Shown: piece by piece, positions 49,542 through 57,857 of the stretch
Numbering within the stretch: position 1 is the first letter of the stretch
Layout of the letters: every line of letters begins with the position of its first letter
Assembly: GCF_001431645.1 (NCBI RefSeq)
Contig: NZ_LLXU01000081.1
Span: forward strand, 1-59,536
DNA from: Stenotrophomonas panacihumi
GTDB taxonomy: Bacteria; Pseudomonadota; Gammaproteobacteria; Xanthomonadales; Xanthomonadaceae
Direction: 5' to 3'
Length of the DNA: 59,536 bases
Notes under the pieces: generated by a model
Database searches by the model: none
What the model saw: the letters and a program-made list of their open reading frames with translations, nothing else
Told to the model about the DNA's origin: nothing
Position numbers and translations under genes: made by a program

Positions 49542-50726
49542 ATGCGCCGCAACCAACTCACCCACGACCGCCAGCAGTACCTCGTGCCCGCCCAGGGGCA
49601 CCCGAACGCGCTTGCCCTGGTGGCGCCCCCCACGCCGCGCAACATCCCCGATGCCGCCAAGTACCAGGGGCTGTTTGCCCGGGCCGCCAACGCGCTGGGA
49701 CAACTTCAGGGCGTCATCCAGGTATTGCCCAACGCCGACATGGTCACCCGCACGCTGGCACGCCGCGAGGCGGTGACCAGCTCCCAGATCGAAGGCACGC
49801 AAGCGAGCCTGACCGAACTGCTGGCCTACGAGGCAACGCAAGGTGCCGATGGCCTGGCCGCGGACGTCAAGGTCACCGAACGCTACGTCGCCGCGCTGGC
49901 CCTGGGCCTGGCGCGCATCCGCGCCGGTGGACGCGCCGCGCTGGACCTGCCGCTGATCCACGACCTGCATGCGCGGCTCATGGAAGATGCGGCGGGCCGC
50001 TTTCCCATCGGCGCGTATCGCGACACGCAGGTATGGATCGGCCCGCCGGGAAGGATCGAGGACGCCACGTTCGTCCCGGCGCCACCCGAATACCTCCCGG
50101 CCTGCATGGAAGAACTGCGCGACAGCATGCTCCAGTACACCCAGCGCGACGGCGAATACGGCGAACTTTCCGTGCTGGCGCAACTGGCGATCACGCACGC
50201 GCAGTTCGAGACCATCCATCCCTACCACGACGGCAATGGGCGCACCGGACGCCTGCTCATGCCGCTGCTGCTGGTGGCCACCGGGCATCCGCCGCTGTAC
50301 CTGTCGGGATCGCTCCTGCGCGCCAGGCAGGCCTACTACGATGCGCTCGCGGCGATCCAGCTGCGCGGCGAATGGGGGCCGTGGATCCGGCTGCTGACCT
50401 CGGCCATCGTGGAATCCTGCGAGGAGGCGATCGCCATCGCCCGGGACCTGCTCGCGCTGCTCAACGAATGGGAGCAGCGCGTGGCCGGATACCGCAGCGA
50501 TTCGGCGGTGCGCAAGCTGCCCCGCCTGCTGCTGGGATATCCCGTGATCAACGTGCGACGCGCCATGGAGTTGCTGGACATTTCCCAGCCGGCCGCCAAC
50601 GCGGCCATCAACAACCTGGTCAAGGAAGGCATCCTGGAGCAGGTCGGCATCGGCAGGTACGACCGCCTGTTCCGCGCGCGCGATGTGCTGCAACGCCTCG
50701 ATCGCGCGCCGGGCGCGCCGGCTTGA
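49542..50726 (+). CDS. Fic family protein with C-terminal winged helix
   Basis: A 394-residue Fic-domain enzyme, probably an AMP-transferase. The catalytic motif H226-P-Y-H-D-G-N-G-R-T-G-R is complete. An inhibitory motif, S80-S-Q-I-E84-G, lies N-terminal to the Fic core, so this is an autoinhibited class II protein. The C-terminal ~70 residues form a winged HTH (LDISQPAANAAINNLVKEGIL). The ATG at 49542 is preceded by AGGGGA; an ATG at 49506 in frame lacks a ribosome site. The upstream DNA is AT-rich compared with its neighbours, suggesting acquisition, but the gene itself has local codon bias. No antitoxin gene adjoins; targets are unknown. Confidence 0.93.
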   Translation: MRRNQLTHDRQQYLVPAQGHPNALALVAPPTPRNIPDAAKYQGLFARAANALGQLQGVIQVLPNADMVTRTLARREAVTSSQIEGTQASLTELLAYEATQGADGLAADVKVTERYVAALALGLARIRAGGRAALDLPLIHDLHARLMEDAAGRFPIGAYRDTQVWIGPPGRIEDATFVPAPPEYLPACMEELRDSMLQYTQRDGEYGELSVLAQLAITHAQFETIHPYHDGNGRTGRLLMPLLLVATGHPPLYLSGSLLRARQAYYDALAAIQLRGEWGPWIRLLTSAIVESCEEAIAIARDLLALLNEWEQRVAGYRSDSAVRKLPRLLLGYPVINVRRAMELLDISQPAANAAINNLVKEGILEQVGIGRYDRLFRARDVLQRLDRAPGAPA

Positions 50727-50738
50727 TGCCCGGCGCCG

Positions 50739-51131
50739 TCAGCCCCGACGCCGCAGCCCCGCCACCAGCGCCCACGCCAGCGACACGCCCAGCGCGATCA
50801 CCACCACCGCGCTGAAACCCAGCCACGCCGCGCCGCGTTCGCCGTGGAAGTTCAGTGCCACGTTCCCCGCCAGCAGCATCGACACCGGCAGCCACGCCAG
50901 CGCCGCCGCCAGCGTCATCGTCGCCCACAGGCGCTGCCGGGCGCGTGGCCTGGCCGCCAGCCAGCCCGCCAGCGCGGGTGCAAACAGGATCGAAGCGCCC
51001 AGCAGGTTGCCCAGCGGCAGGCCGCCGGGCAGTTCGGCGCCCAGCCATTCGCTGCCGGACACCAGTGCGGCCAGCGCGAGCGGCGCCCACGACAACAAGG
51101 CACCCAGGGCGAAGGCTCGTTTCAATGACAT
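50739..51131 (-). CDS. Hypothetical four-helix membrane protein
   Basis: A 130-residue protein with four hydrophobic segments (about 5-24, 43-60, 69-90, 104-127) and no domain I recognise. It lies 52 bp downstream of prpF on the same strand and could be the last gene of the prp operon, but nothing in its sequence links it to propionate. It converges with fic. Confidence 0.65.
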   Translation of the reverse strand: MSLKRAFALGALLSWAPLALAALVSGSEWLGAELPGGLPLGNLLGASILFAPALAGWLAARPRARQRLWATMTLAAALAWLPVSMLLAGNVALNFHGERGAAWLGFSAVVVIALGVSLAWALVAGLRRRG

Positions 51132-51183
51132 GCCAGGGCAGGCTCGCGCGCGAAAGCGCCCACCTTAGCACCGGGTATCGCGA

Positions 51184-52371
51184 TCAGAAGCTGTCGCCCG
51201 GCACGCGCACCGAACCTTCCATCAGCACGCGGGCACTGCGGCTCATCACCGCCTTGGTGACCACCCACTGGCCATCCACCCGCGCCGCTTCGGCGCCGAC
51301 GCGCAGCGTGCCGGACGGATGCCCGAAGCGCACCGCGCCACGTTCGCCGCCGCCGGCCGCCAGGTTCACCAGCGTGCCGGGAATCGCCGCGGCGGTGCCG
51401 ATCGCCACCGCCGCCGTGCCCATCATCGCGTGGTGCAACTTGCCCATCGACATCGCGCGCACGCGCAGGTCGATGTCCTCGGCGGCGACCTGCTTGCCAC
51501 TGGACGCGACATACGCCGCCGGCGGCGCCACGAACGCCACCTTGGGCGTGTGCTGGCGCTTGGCCGCTTCATCGGGATGCGCGATCAGCCCCATCTTCAC
51601 CGCGCCATGCGCGCGGATCGTTTCGAAGCGCGCCAGCGCGGCAGCGTCGCCATTGATCGCTTCCTGCAGCTCGCTGCCGGTGTAACCGAGCGCGGCGGCG
51701 TCCAGGAAGATGGTCGGGATGCCTGCGTTGATCAGCGTCGCCTGGAAGCTGCCCACGCCGGGCACGTCGAGCGTATCGACGAGATGGCCGGTCGGGAACA
51801 TCGCCCCGCCCTCCTCGCCATCGTCGGCCGGATCGAGGAATTCCAGCTGGACTTCCGCCGCCGGGAAGGTCACGCCGTCCAGTTCGAAATCGCCGGTTTC
51901 CTGCACCTGGCCATCGGTCATCGGCACATGCGCGACGATGGTCTTGCCGATGTTCTCCTGCCAGATGCGCACGGTGGCCAGGCCGTCGCGCGGCACCTTG
52001 GCCGCATCCACCAACCCGGCGGCAATCGCGAACGGCCCCACCGCCGCCGAGAGGTTGCCGCAGTTGCCGCTCCAGTCGACGAAGTCGCTGTCGATGGCGA
52101 CCTGGCCGAACAGGTAGTCCACGTCATGCCCGGCGCGCTCGCTGCGCGAGACGATCACCGTCTTGCTGGTGCTCGACGTCGCCCCGCCCATGCCATCGAT
52201 CTGCTTGGCGTACGGGTCGGGGCTGCCAATCACCCGCTGCAGCAGCGCATCGCGCGCCTTGCCGGGCACGCGCGCACGCTCGGGCAGGTCTTCCAGGCGG
52301 AAGAACACGCCCTTGCTGGTGCCACCGCGCATGTAGGTGGCGGGAATGCGGATCTGCGGGACGGACGGCAT
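51184..52371 (-). CDS. prpF: 2-methylaconitate cis-trans isomerase PrpF
   Basis: A 395-residue isomerase of the PrpF/diaminopimelate-epimerase-like fold that isomerises 2-methyl-trans-aconitate formed by AcnD, allowing 2-methylisocitrate production. Conserved blocks: IPATYMRGGTSKGVFF at the start, DGMGGATSSTSKTVIV, SGNCGNLSAAVGPFAI and MSMGKLHHAMMGT. The length fits. It sits 20 bp after the SRPBCC gene in the minus-strand prp cluster. Confidence 0.95.
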   Translation of the reverse strand: MPSVPQIRIPATYMRGGTSKGVFFRLEDLPERARVPGKARDALLQRVIGSPDPYAKQIDGMGGATSSTSKTVIVSRSERAGHDVDYLFGQVAIDSDFVDWSGNCGNLSAAVGPFAIAAGLVDAAKVPRDGLATVRIWQENIGKTIVAHVPMTDGQVQETGDFELDGVTFPAAEVQLEFLDPADDGEEGGAMFPTGHLVDTLDVPGVGSFQATLINAGIPTIFLDAAALGYTGSELQEAINGDAAALARFETIRAHGAVKMGLIAHPDEAAKRQHTPKVAFVAPPAAYVASSGKQVAAEDIDLRVRAMSMGKLHHAMMGTAAVAIGTAAAIPGTLVNLAAGGGERGAVRFGHPSGTLRVGAEAARVDGQWVVTKAVMSRSARVLMEGSVRVPGDSF

Positions 52372-52391
52372 GGGCGTTCCTGTGGCGTGGC

Positions 52392-52853
52392 TCAAGGGTT
52401 GTCGGGAATCTCGGGCTCGACCAGCTGGGCCAGCAGGGTCAGCGACTCCTGCCAGCCGAGGTAGCAGAACTCGACCGGGATCTGCGCGGGGATGCCTTCC
52501 TGGACGATGTCCAGCTCGGTGCCGCAAGCGACGGCGCGCAGCTTCACGGCGGTGATCATTTCGCCGGGCATGTTCGGGTCGTCGAAGGTGTCGGTGTGCC
52601 GGATCAGTTCGCCCGGCACCAGCTCCAGGTAGGTACCGCCGAACGAATGGCTCGAGCCGGTGCCCAGGTTGGTGAAGGACATGCGGTAGCGGCCGCCCAC
52701 GCGCGCGTCGATCTCGTGCACCTTGCCGGTGAAGCCATGCGGCGGCAGCCACTTGGCCATCGCGTCCGGGTCGAGGAAGGCGCGATAGATGCGCTCGGCG
52801 GGCGCGCGCAGCACGCGGTGGAGGCGGACGGTACCGGTCTTGTCGTGGCTCAT
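52392..52853 (-). CDS. SRPBCC (AHSA1-like) protein within the prp operon
   Basis: A 153-residue START/Bet v1-like protein of the AHSA1/SRPBCC group, a fold with a hydrophobic cavity. Family features: RVLRAPAERIYRAFLDPDAM, KWLPPHGFTGKVHEID, GGRYRMSF and YLGWQESLTLLAQLVE near the end. The start at 52853 follows AGGAG. It lies between acnD (69 bp) and prpF (20 bp), genes that are normally neighbours. Its role, if any, in methylcitrate metabolism is unknown. Confidence 0.9.
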   Translation of the reverse strand: MSHDKTGTVRLHRVLRAPAERIYRAFLDPDAMAKWLPPHGFTGKVHEIDARVGGRYRMSFTNLGTGSSHSFGGTYLELVPGELIRHTDTFDDPNMPGEMITAVKLRAVACGTELDIVQEGIPAQIPVEFCYLGWQESLTLLAQLVEPEIPDNP

Positions 52854-52922
52854 GGTCGATCTCCTGGTCAGGGGAAGCGGCGCGTGCAGCATCGCACGCG
52901 CCTCATGACACCGACGAACGAA

Positions 52923-55532
52923 TCAGGCCGCTTTCGACGCGTCGAGGAAATCCTGCGCGAAGCGCTGCAGCACGCCGCCCGCCTCGTAGATGGACACTTC
53001 CTCGTCGCTGTCCAGGCGGCAGGTCACCGGCACGTCGACACGGCTGCCATCAGCGCGGTGCACCACCAACGTCAGGTCCGCGCGCGGGCGGCGCAGGCCG
53101 ATGACGTCATAGGTTTCCGTGCCGTCCAGGCCCAGCGTCTTGCGGTCCGTGCCCGGCTTGAACTCCAGCGGCAACACGCCCATGCCGATCAGGTTGGTGC
53201 GGTGGATGCGCTCGAAGCCTTCGGCGACGATCGCCTCCACGCCGGCCAGGCGCACGCCCTTGGCGGCCCAATCGCGCGAGGAGCCCTGCCCGTAGTCGGC
53301 GCCGGCGATGATGATCAGCGGCTGCTTGCGCGCCATATAGGTCTCGATGGCTTCCCACATGCGCATCACCCGTCCTTCCGGCTCCACGCGCGCCAGCGAG
53401 CCCTGCTTCACCTCGCCCTCGGGCGTGCGCACCATCTCGTTGAACAGCTTCGGGTTGGCGAACGTGGCGCGCTGCGCGGTGAGGTGGTCGCCGCGGTGCG
53501 TGGCGTAGGAATTGAAGTCTTCCTCCGGCACGCCCATGTGCGCGAGGTATTCGCCGGCCGCGCTGTTGGCCATGATCGCGTTGGAAGGCGAGAGATGGTC
53601 GGTGGTGATGTTGTCGCCGAGCAGCGCCAGCGGGCGCATGCCCTTGAGCGTGCGTGCGCCGGCCAGCGCGCCCTCCCAATACGGCGGGCGGCGGATGTAG
53701 GTGCTCTGCGGGCGCCAGTCGTATAGCGGCGGCACGCGCGCGGCATGGCCGCCGTGACGGACGAACATCGGCGTGTAGACCTGGCGGAACTGCTCCGGCT
53801 TCACCGCCGCGCGCACCACCGCGTCGATTTCCTCGTCGCTTGGCCACAGGTCCTTCAGGCGGATCTCCTTGCCGTCCACCACCGCGAGCACGTCCTTCTC
53901 GATGTCGAAGCGGATGGTGCCGGCGATGGCATAGGCCACCACCAGCGGCGGCGAGGCCAGGAAGGCCTGCTTGGCATAGGGATGGATGCGGCCGTCGAAG
54001 TTGCGGTTGCCGGAAAGCACGGCGGTCGCGTACAGGTCGCGTTCGATGATCTCCTGCTGGATCGCCGGCTCCAGCGCGCCGGACATGCCGTTGCAGGTGG
54101 TGCAGGCAAACGCGACCACGCCGAAGCCGAGCTGCTCCAGTTCGTGCGTGAGCCCGGCCTCTTCCAGGTACAGCGCGACAGCGCGCGAGCCCGGCGCCAG
54201 CGACGTCTTCACCCACGGCTTGCGATGCAGGCCGAGGCGATTCGCGTTGCGCGCCAGCAGGCCGGCGGCGATGACGTTGCGCGGGTTGGAGGTGTTGGTG
54301 CAGCTGGTGATCGCGGCAATGATCACCGCGCCATCCGGCATCAGCCCCTGCGCTTCCTGCTCACGCGCCTGTTCCAGCCCGGTGGCGATGCCGCGCTCGG
54401 CCAGGTCGGTCGTCGCCAGCCGCGCGTGCGGGTTCGACGGGCCGGCCATGTTGCGCACCACGCTGGACAAATCGAAGTGCAGCGTGCGCTCGTACTGCGC
54501 GGTCTCCAGGTCGTCGGCCCACAGGCCGGTGGCCTTGGCGTAGGTTTCCACCAGCTGGATCTGCGCTTCCTCGCGGCCGGTCAGGCGCAGGTAGTCCAGC
54601 GTCTGCCCGTCGATGAAGAACATCGCCGCGGTGGCGCCGTATTCCGGGCACATGTTGGAGATGGTCGCGCGGTCGCCGATGGTGAGCGCCGCGGCGCCCT
54701 CGCCGAAGAATTCCAGGTACGCGCCGACCACCTTCTGCTTGCGCAGGAACTCGGTGAGCGCCAGCACGATGTCGGTGCAGGTGATGCCCGGCTGCGGGCG
54801 GCCGCTGAGCTCCACGCCGATGATGTCCGGCAGGCGCATCCACGAAGCGCGGCCCAGCATGACGTTCTCCGCTTCCAGCCCGCCCACGCCAATCGCGATC
54901 ACGCCCAGCGCATCGACATGCGGCGTGTGGCTGTCGGTGCCCACGCAGGTGTCCGGGAAGGCGACGCCGTCCTGCTGGTAGATCACAGGCGACATCTTCT
55001 CCAGGTTGATCTGGTGCATGATCCCGTTGCCCGGCGGAATCACGTCCACGTTCTCGAACGCCAGCTTGGTCCAGTCGATGAAGTGGAAGCGGTCCTCGTT
55101 GCGACGGTCCTCGATGGCGCGGTTCTTCGCGAACGCATCGGGCATGTAGCCGCCGCATTCCACCGCCAGCGAGTGGTCCACGATCAACTGCACCGGCACC
55201 ACCGGGTTGACCTTGGCGGGGTCGCCGCCGGCATCGGCGATGGCGTCGCGCAGGCCGGCCAGGTCGACCAGCGCGGTCTGGCCGAGGATGTCGTGGCACA
55301 CGACGCGCGCGGGAAACCAAGGGAAATCCAGGTCGCGGCGGCGCTCGACCAGCTGGCGCAGCGAAGCCTCCAGCGTGGCCGGGTCGCAGCGGCGCACCAG
55401 GTTCTCGGCGAGCACGCGCGAGGTGTAAGGCAGGCCGGCGTAGGCGCCGGGGGCGATGGCGTCGACCGCGGCGCGGGCGTCGAAATAGTCGAGCCCGGTG
55501 CCGGGGAGCGGTTTGCGGTGATGGGTGTTCAT
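52923..55532 (-). CDS. acnD: Fe/S-dependent 2-methylisocitrate dehydratase AcnD
   Basis: An aconitase-family enzyme of 869 residues that dehydrates 2-methylcitrate. Cluster-binding cysteines are in ITSCTNTSNPRN and CTTCNGMSG; domain 4 carries GADYGQGSSRDWAAKG, and LLGDNITTDHLSPSN is typical. The start at 55532 begins the conserved GTGLDYFDARAAVDAI block within ~15 residues. It follows prpC by 104 bp, a gap that contains tandem repeats. With PrpF it replaces the single enzyme PrpD of E. coli. Confidence 0.96.
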   Translation of the reverse strand: MNTHHRKPLPGTGLDYFDARAAVDAIAPGAYAGLPYTSRVLAENLVRRCDPATLEASLRQLVERRRDLDFPWFPARVVCHDILGQTALVDLAGLRDAIADAGGDPAKVNPVVPVQLIVDHSLAVECGGYMPDAFAKNRAIEDRRNEDRFHFIDWTKLAFENVDVIPPGNGIMHQINLEKMSPVIYQQDGVAFPDTCVGTDSHTPHVDALGVIAIGVGGLEAENVMLGRASWMRLPDIIGVELSGRPQPGITCTDIVLALTEFLRKQKVVGAYLEFFGEGAAALTIGDRATISNMCPEYGATAAMFFIDGQTLDYLRLTGREEAQIQLVETYAKATGLWADDLETAQYERTLHFDLSSVVRNMAGPSNPHARLATTDLAERGIATGLEQAREQEAQGLMPDGAVIIAAITSCTNTSNPRNVIAAGLLARNANRLGLHRKPWVKTSLAPGSRAVALYLEEAGLTHELEQLGFGVVAFACTTCNGMSGALEPAIQQEIIERDLYATAVLSGNRNFDGRIHPYAKQAFLASPPLVVAYAIAGTIRFDIEKDVLAVVDGKEIRLKDLWPSDEEIDAVVRAAVKPEQFRQVYTPMFVRHGGHAARVPPLYDWRPQSTYIRRPPYWEGALAGARTLKGMRPLALLGDNITTDHLSPSNAIMANSAAGEYLAHMGVPEEDFNSYATHRGDHLTAQRATFANPKLFNEMVRTPEGEVKQGSLARVEPEGRVMRMWEAIETYMARKQPLIIIAGADYGQGSSRDWAAKGVRLAGVEAIVAEGFERIHRTNLIGMGVLPLEFKPGTDRKTLGLDGTETYDVIGLRRPRADLTLVVHRADGSRVDVPVTCRLDSDEEVSIYEAGGVLQRFAQDFLDASKAA

Positions 55533-55560
55533 GGTCGGCTGCGCGATGCGTGGCGGGTGG

Positions 55561-55599
55561 GGCGTCCTGCGGAGGCGTTCTGTGGGGGCGTTCTGTGGG
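55561..55599. repeat. Three 13-bp tandem repeats between prpC and acnD
   Basis: Units of 13 bp: GGCGTCCTGCGGA (degenerate), then GGCGTTCTGTGGG twice in exact succession. The last unit also forms a hairpin with the following GAACGCC. It lies within the 104-bp operon gap, upstream of acnD. Confidence 0.8.
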
Positions 55600-55636
55600 A
55601 ACGCCGCGGCGGCGGCACGCGGCCGCCGCCGATCGA

Positions 55637-56797
55637 TCAGCCGCGCTTGTCCAGCGGCACGAACTCGCGGTCTTCCGGGCCGGTGTAGTTCGCCGAGGGG
55701 CGGATGATCTTGCCGTCGATGCGCTGCTCGATGACGTGCGCGCTCCAGCCAGCAGTGCGCGCGATGACGAACAGCGGGGTGAACATCGCCGTCGGCACGC
55801 CCATCATGTGGTAGCTCACCGCACTGAACCAGTCCAGGTTCGGGAACATCTTCTTGATGTCCCACATCACCGTTTCCAGGCGCTCGGCGATGTCGTACAT
55901 CTTCATGTGCTTCTCTTCGGCCGAGAGCTGGCGCGCGACTTCCTTGATGACCTTGTTGCGCGGGTCGGACACGGTGTAGACCGGGTGGCCGAAGCCGATC
56001 ACCACTTCCTTGCGCTCCACGCGCGCCTTGATGTCTTCCTCGGCTTCGTCCGGGGTTTCGTAGCGCTTCTGCACTTCGAAGGCCACTTCATTGGCGCCGC
56101 CGTGCTTGGGGCCACGCAGCGCGCCGATGCCGCCGGCGATGCAGCTGTACATGTCGCTGCCGGTGCCGGCGATGACGCGGCAGGTGAAGGTGGAGGCGTT
56201 GAACTCGTGCTCCGCGTAGAGGATCAGGCTGGTGTGCATCGCCTGCACCCACGATTCACGCGGCTTTTCGCCATGCAGCAGGTGCAGGAAGTGGCCGCCG
56301 ATCGAGTCGTCGTCGGTCTCCACGTCGATGCGCACGCCGTTGTGGCTGAAGTGGTACCAGTACAGCAGCATCGAGCCCAGGCAGGCCATCAGCTTGTCGG
56401 CGATGTCGCGCGCGCCCGGGTGGTTGTGGTCGTCCTTTTCCGGCTGCACGCAGCCGAGCACCGACACGCCGGTGCGCATCACGTCCATCGGGTGGGCCGA
56501 CGGCGGCAGCGTCTCCAGCGCGTCCTGCACCGCGGCGGGAATGCCGCGCAGCGCCTTGAGCTTGCGCTTGTAGAACGCCAGCTCGGCGCGGGTGGGCAGC
56601 TTGCCGTGCACCAGCAGGTAGGCGATCTCCTCGAACTCGCTGGTGTTGGCCAGGTCCAGGATGTCGTAGCCGCGGTAATGCAGGTCGTTGCCGCTGCGGC
56701 CGACGGTGCACAGCGCGGTGTTGCCGGCGGCGGTGCCGGACAGGGCGACGGACTTCTTCGGCTTGAAGCCGGGGGCGGTGGTGGCTTGCTCGGACAT
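55637..56797 (-). CDS. prpC: 2-methylcitrate synthase
   Basis: Condenses propionyl-CoA and oxaloacetate to 2-methylcitrate; 386 residues. Catalytic histidines are in [16 protein letters not shown] and [16 protein letters not shown]; the substrate-binding HVIEQR and the end [18 protein letters not shown] are typical of PrpC rather than hexameric citrate synthase. The start follows GGGAG. It lies 57 bp after prpB. Confidence 0.96.
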   Translation of the reverse strand: MSEQATTAPGFKPKKSVALSGTAAGNTALCTVGRSGNDLHYRGYDILDLANTSEFEEIAYLLVHGKLPTRAELAFYKRKLKALRGIPAAVQDALETLPPSAHPMDVMRTGVSVLGCVQPEKDDHNHPGARDIADKLMACLGSMLLYWYHFSHNGVRIDVETDDDSIGGHFLHLLHGEKPRESWVQAMHTSLILYAEHEFNASTFTCRVIAGTGSDMYSCIAGGIGALRGPKHGGANEVAFEVQKRYETPDEAEEDIKARVERKEVVIGFGHPVYTVSDPRNKVIKEVARQLSAEEKHMKMYDIAERLETVMWDIKKMFPNLDWFSAVSYHMMGVPTAMFTPLFVIARTAGWSAHVIEQRIDGKIIRPSANYTGPEDREFVPLDKRG

Positions 56798-56854
56798 GTC
56801 GGTACTCCCGGGAATGCGTGCGTGCGGAATGAGGGAAACGGCGGGCGCGGCGCT

Positions 56855-57742
56855 TCAGCCGGCCTTGCCGCTGAACAGCGCATCCAGGCGCTGTTCGAAG
56901 GCGTGGTAGCCGATGCGCTCGTACAGCTCCTCGCGCGTCTGCATGGTGTCGACCACATTGCGCTGGTGGCCGTCGCGGCGGATGGCGGCATAGACGTTCT
57001 CGGCGGCCTTGTTGGCGGCGCGGAACGCGGACAGCGGGAACAGCTGGATCGCCACGCCGGCCGAGGCCAGTTCGTCGCGGCTGAACAGCGGGGTCTTGCC
57101 GAACTCGGTGATGTTGGCCAGCACCGGCACCTTCACCGCGTCGACGAACTTGCGGTAGGTCTCCAGGTCGTAGGCGGCCTCGGCGAAGATGCCGTCGGCG
57201 CCGGCTTCCACGCAGGCAATGGCGCGCTCGATCGCCGCGTCCACGCCGTCGACCTGGATGGCGTCGGTGCGCGCGATCAGGAAGAAGTCCGCATCGGTCT
57301 TGGCATCGGCGGCGGCCTTTACCCGGTCGACCATCTCGTCCTTGGACACGATCTCCTTGCCCGGGCGATGGCCGCAGCGCTTGGCGCCGACCTGGTCCTC
57401 GATGTGGCAGGCGGCCGCGCCGGCCTTGATCAGCGACTTGATCGTGCGCTCGATGTTGAAGGCGCTGGGGCCAAAGCCCGTGTCGATATCGACCAGCAGC
57501 GGCAGCTCGCACACGTCGGTGATGCGGCGCACGTCGATGAGCACGTCTTCCAGCGTGTTGATGCCCAGGTCCGGCAGGCCCAGCGAACCGGCCGCCACGC
57601 CGCCGCCGGACAGGTAGATCGCCCGGTAACCGGCGCGCTGGGCCAGCAGCGCGTGGTTGGCGTTGAGGGCGCCGATGACCTGCAGCGGGGATTCGGCGGC
57701 CAGGGCGGCGCGGAAGCGGGCGCCGGCGGAAGTAACGCTCAT
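56855..57742 (-). CDS. prpB: 2-methylisocitrate lyase
   Basis: Cleaves 2-methylisocitrate to pyruvate and succinate; 295 residues of the isocitrate lyase/PEP mutase fold. Features: [20 protein letters not shown], metal-binding DIDTGFG, the catalytic Cys in [14 protein letters not shown] and [10 protein letters not shown]. Length is normal. It heads the operon prpB-prpC-acnD-SRPBCC-prpF. The ATG at 57742 follows AGGAG. The promoter region is shared with the divergent HTH-citrate synthase gene. Confidence 0.97.
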   Translation of the reverse strand: MSVTSAGARFRAALAAESPLQVIGALNANHALLAQRAGYRAIYLSGGGVAAGSLGLPDLGINTLEDVLIDVRRITDVCELPLLVDIDTGFGPSAFNIERTIKSLIKAGAAACHIEDQVGAKRCGHRPGKEIVSKDEMVDRVKAAADAKTDADFFLIARTDAIQVDGVDAAIERAIACVEAGADGIFAEAAYDLETYRKFVDAVKVPVLANITEFGKTPLFSRDELASAGVAIQLFPLSAFRAANKAAENVYAAIRRDGHQRNVVDTMQTREELYERIGYHAFEQRLDALFSGKAG

Positions 57743-57818
57743 GGAGGAACTCCTGGTGACGGGCGGCGGCCCCGGCGGGACCGTTTCGCGATGGCGTGCA
57801 ATCTGGCACCATCGGTCC

Positions 57819-57849
57819 GGTTGATCAATCTTGATTCAATAAATCAACC
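57819..57849. promoter_or_regulatory. Cluster of TTGAT half-sites in the prp divergent promoter
   Basis: GGTTGAT (57819-57825) and ATCAACC (57843-57849) are 7-bp inverted arms. Between them lie the palindromes TTGATCAA (57821-57828) and TTGATTCAA (57831-57839), so the 31 bp holds at least four TTGA half-sites. It is the only AT-rich part of the 115-bp gap and ends 8 bp before the start of the HTH-citrate synthase gene. An operator for that protein is the simplest reading; this is inference. Confidence 0.6.
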
Positions 57850-57857
57850 TGTCAGCC

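Noticed and set aside
49542..50726. Fic-antitoxin (FicTA or Phd/Doc) toxin-antitoxin pair
   Set aside because: No small antitoxin gene adjoins. The inhibitory helix is within the same polypeptide (SSQIEG), so it is a single self-inhibited protein.
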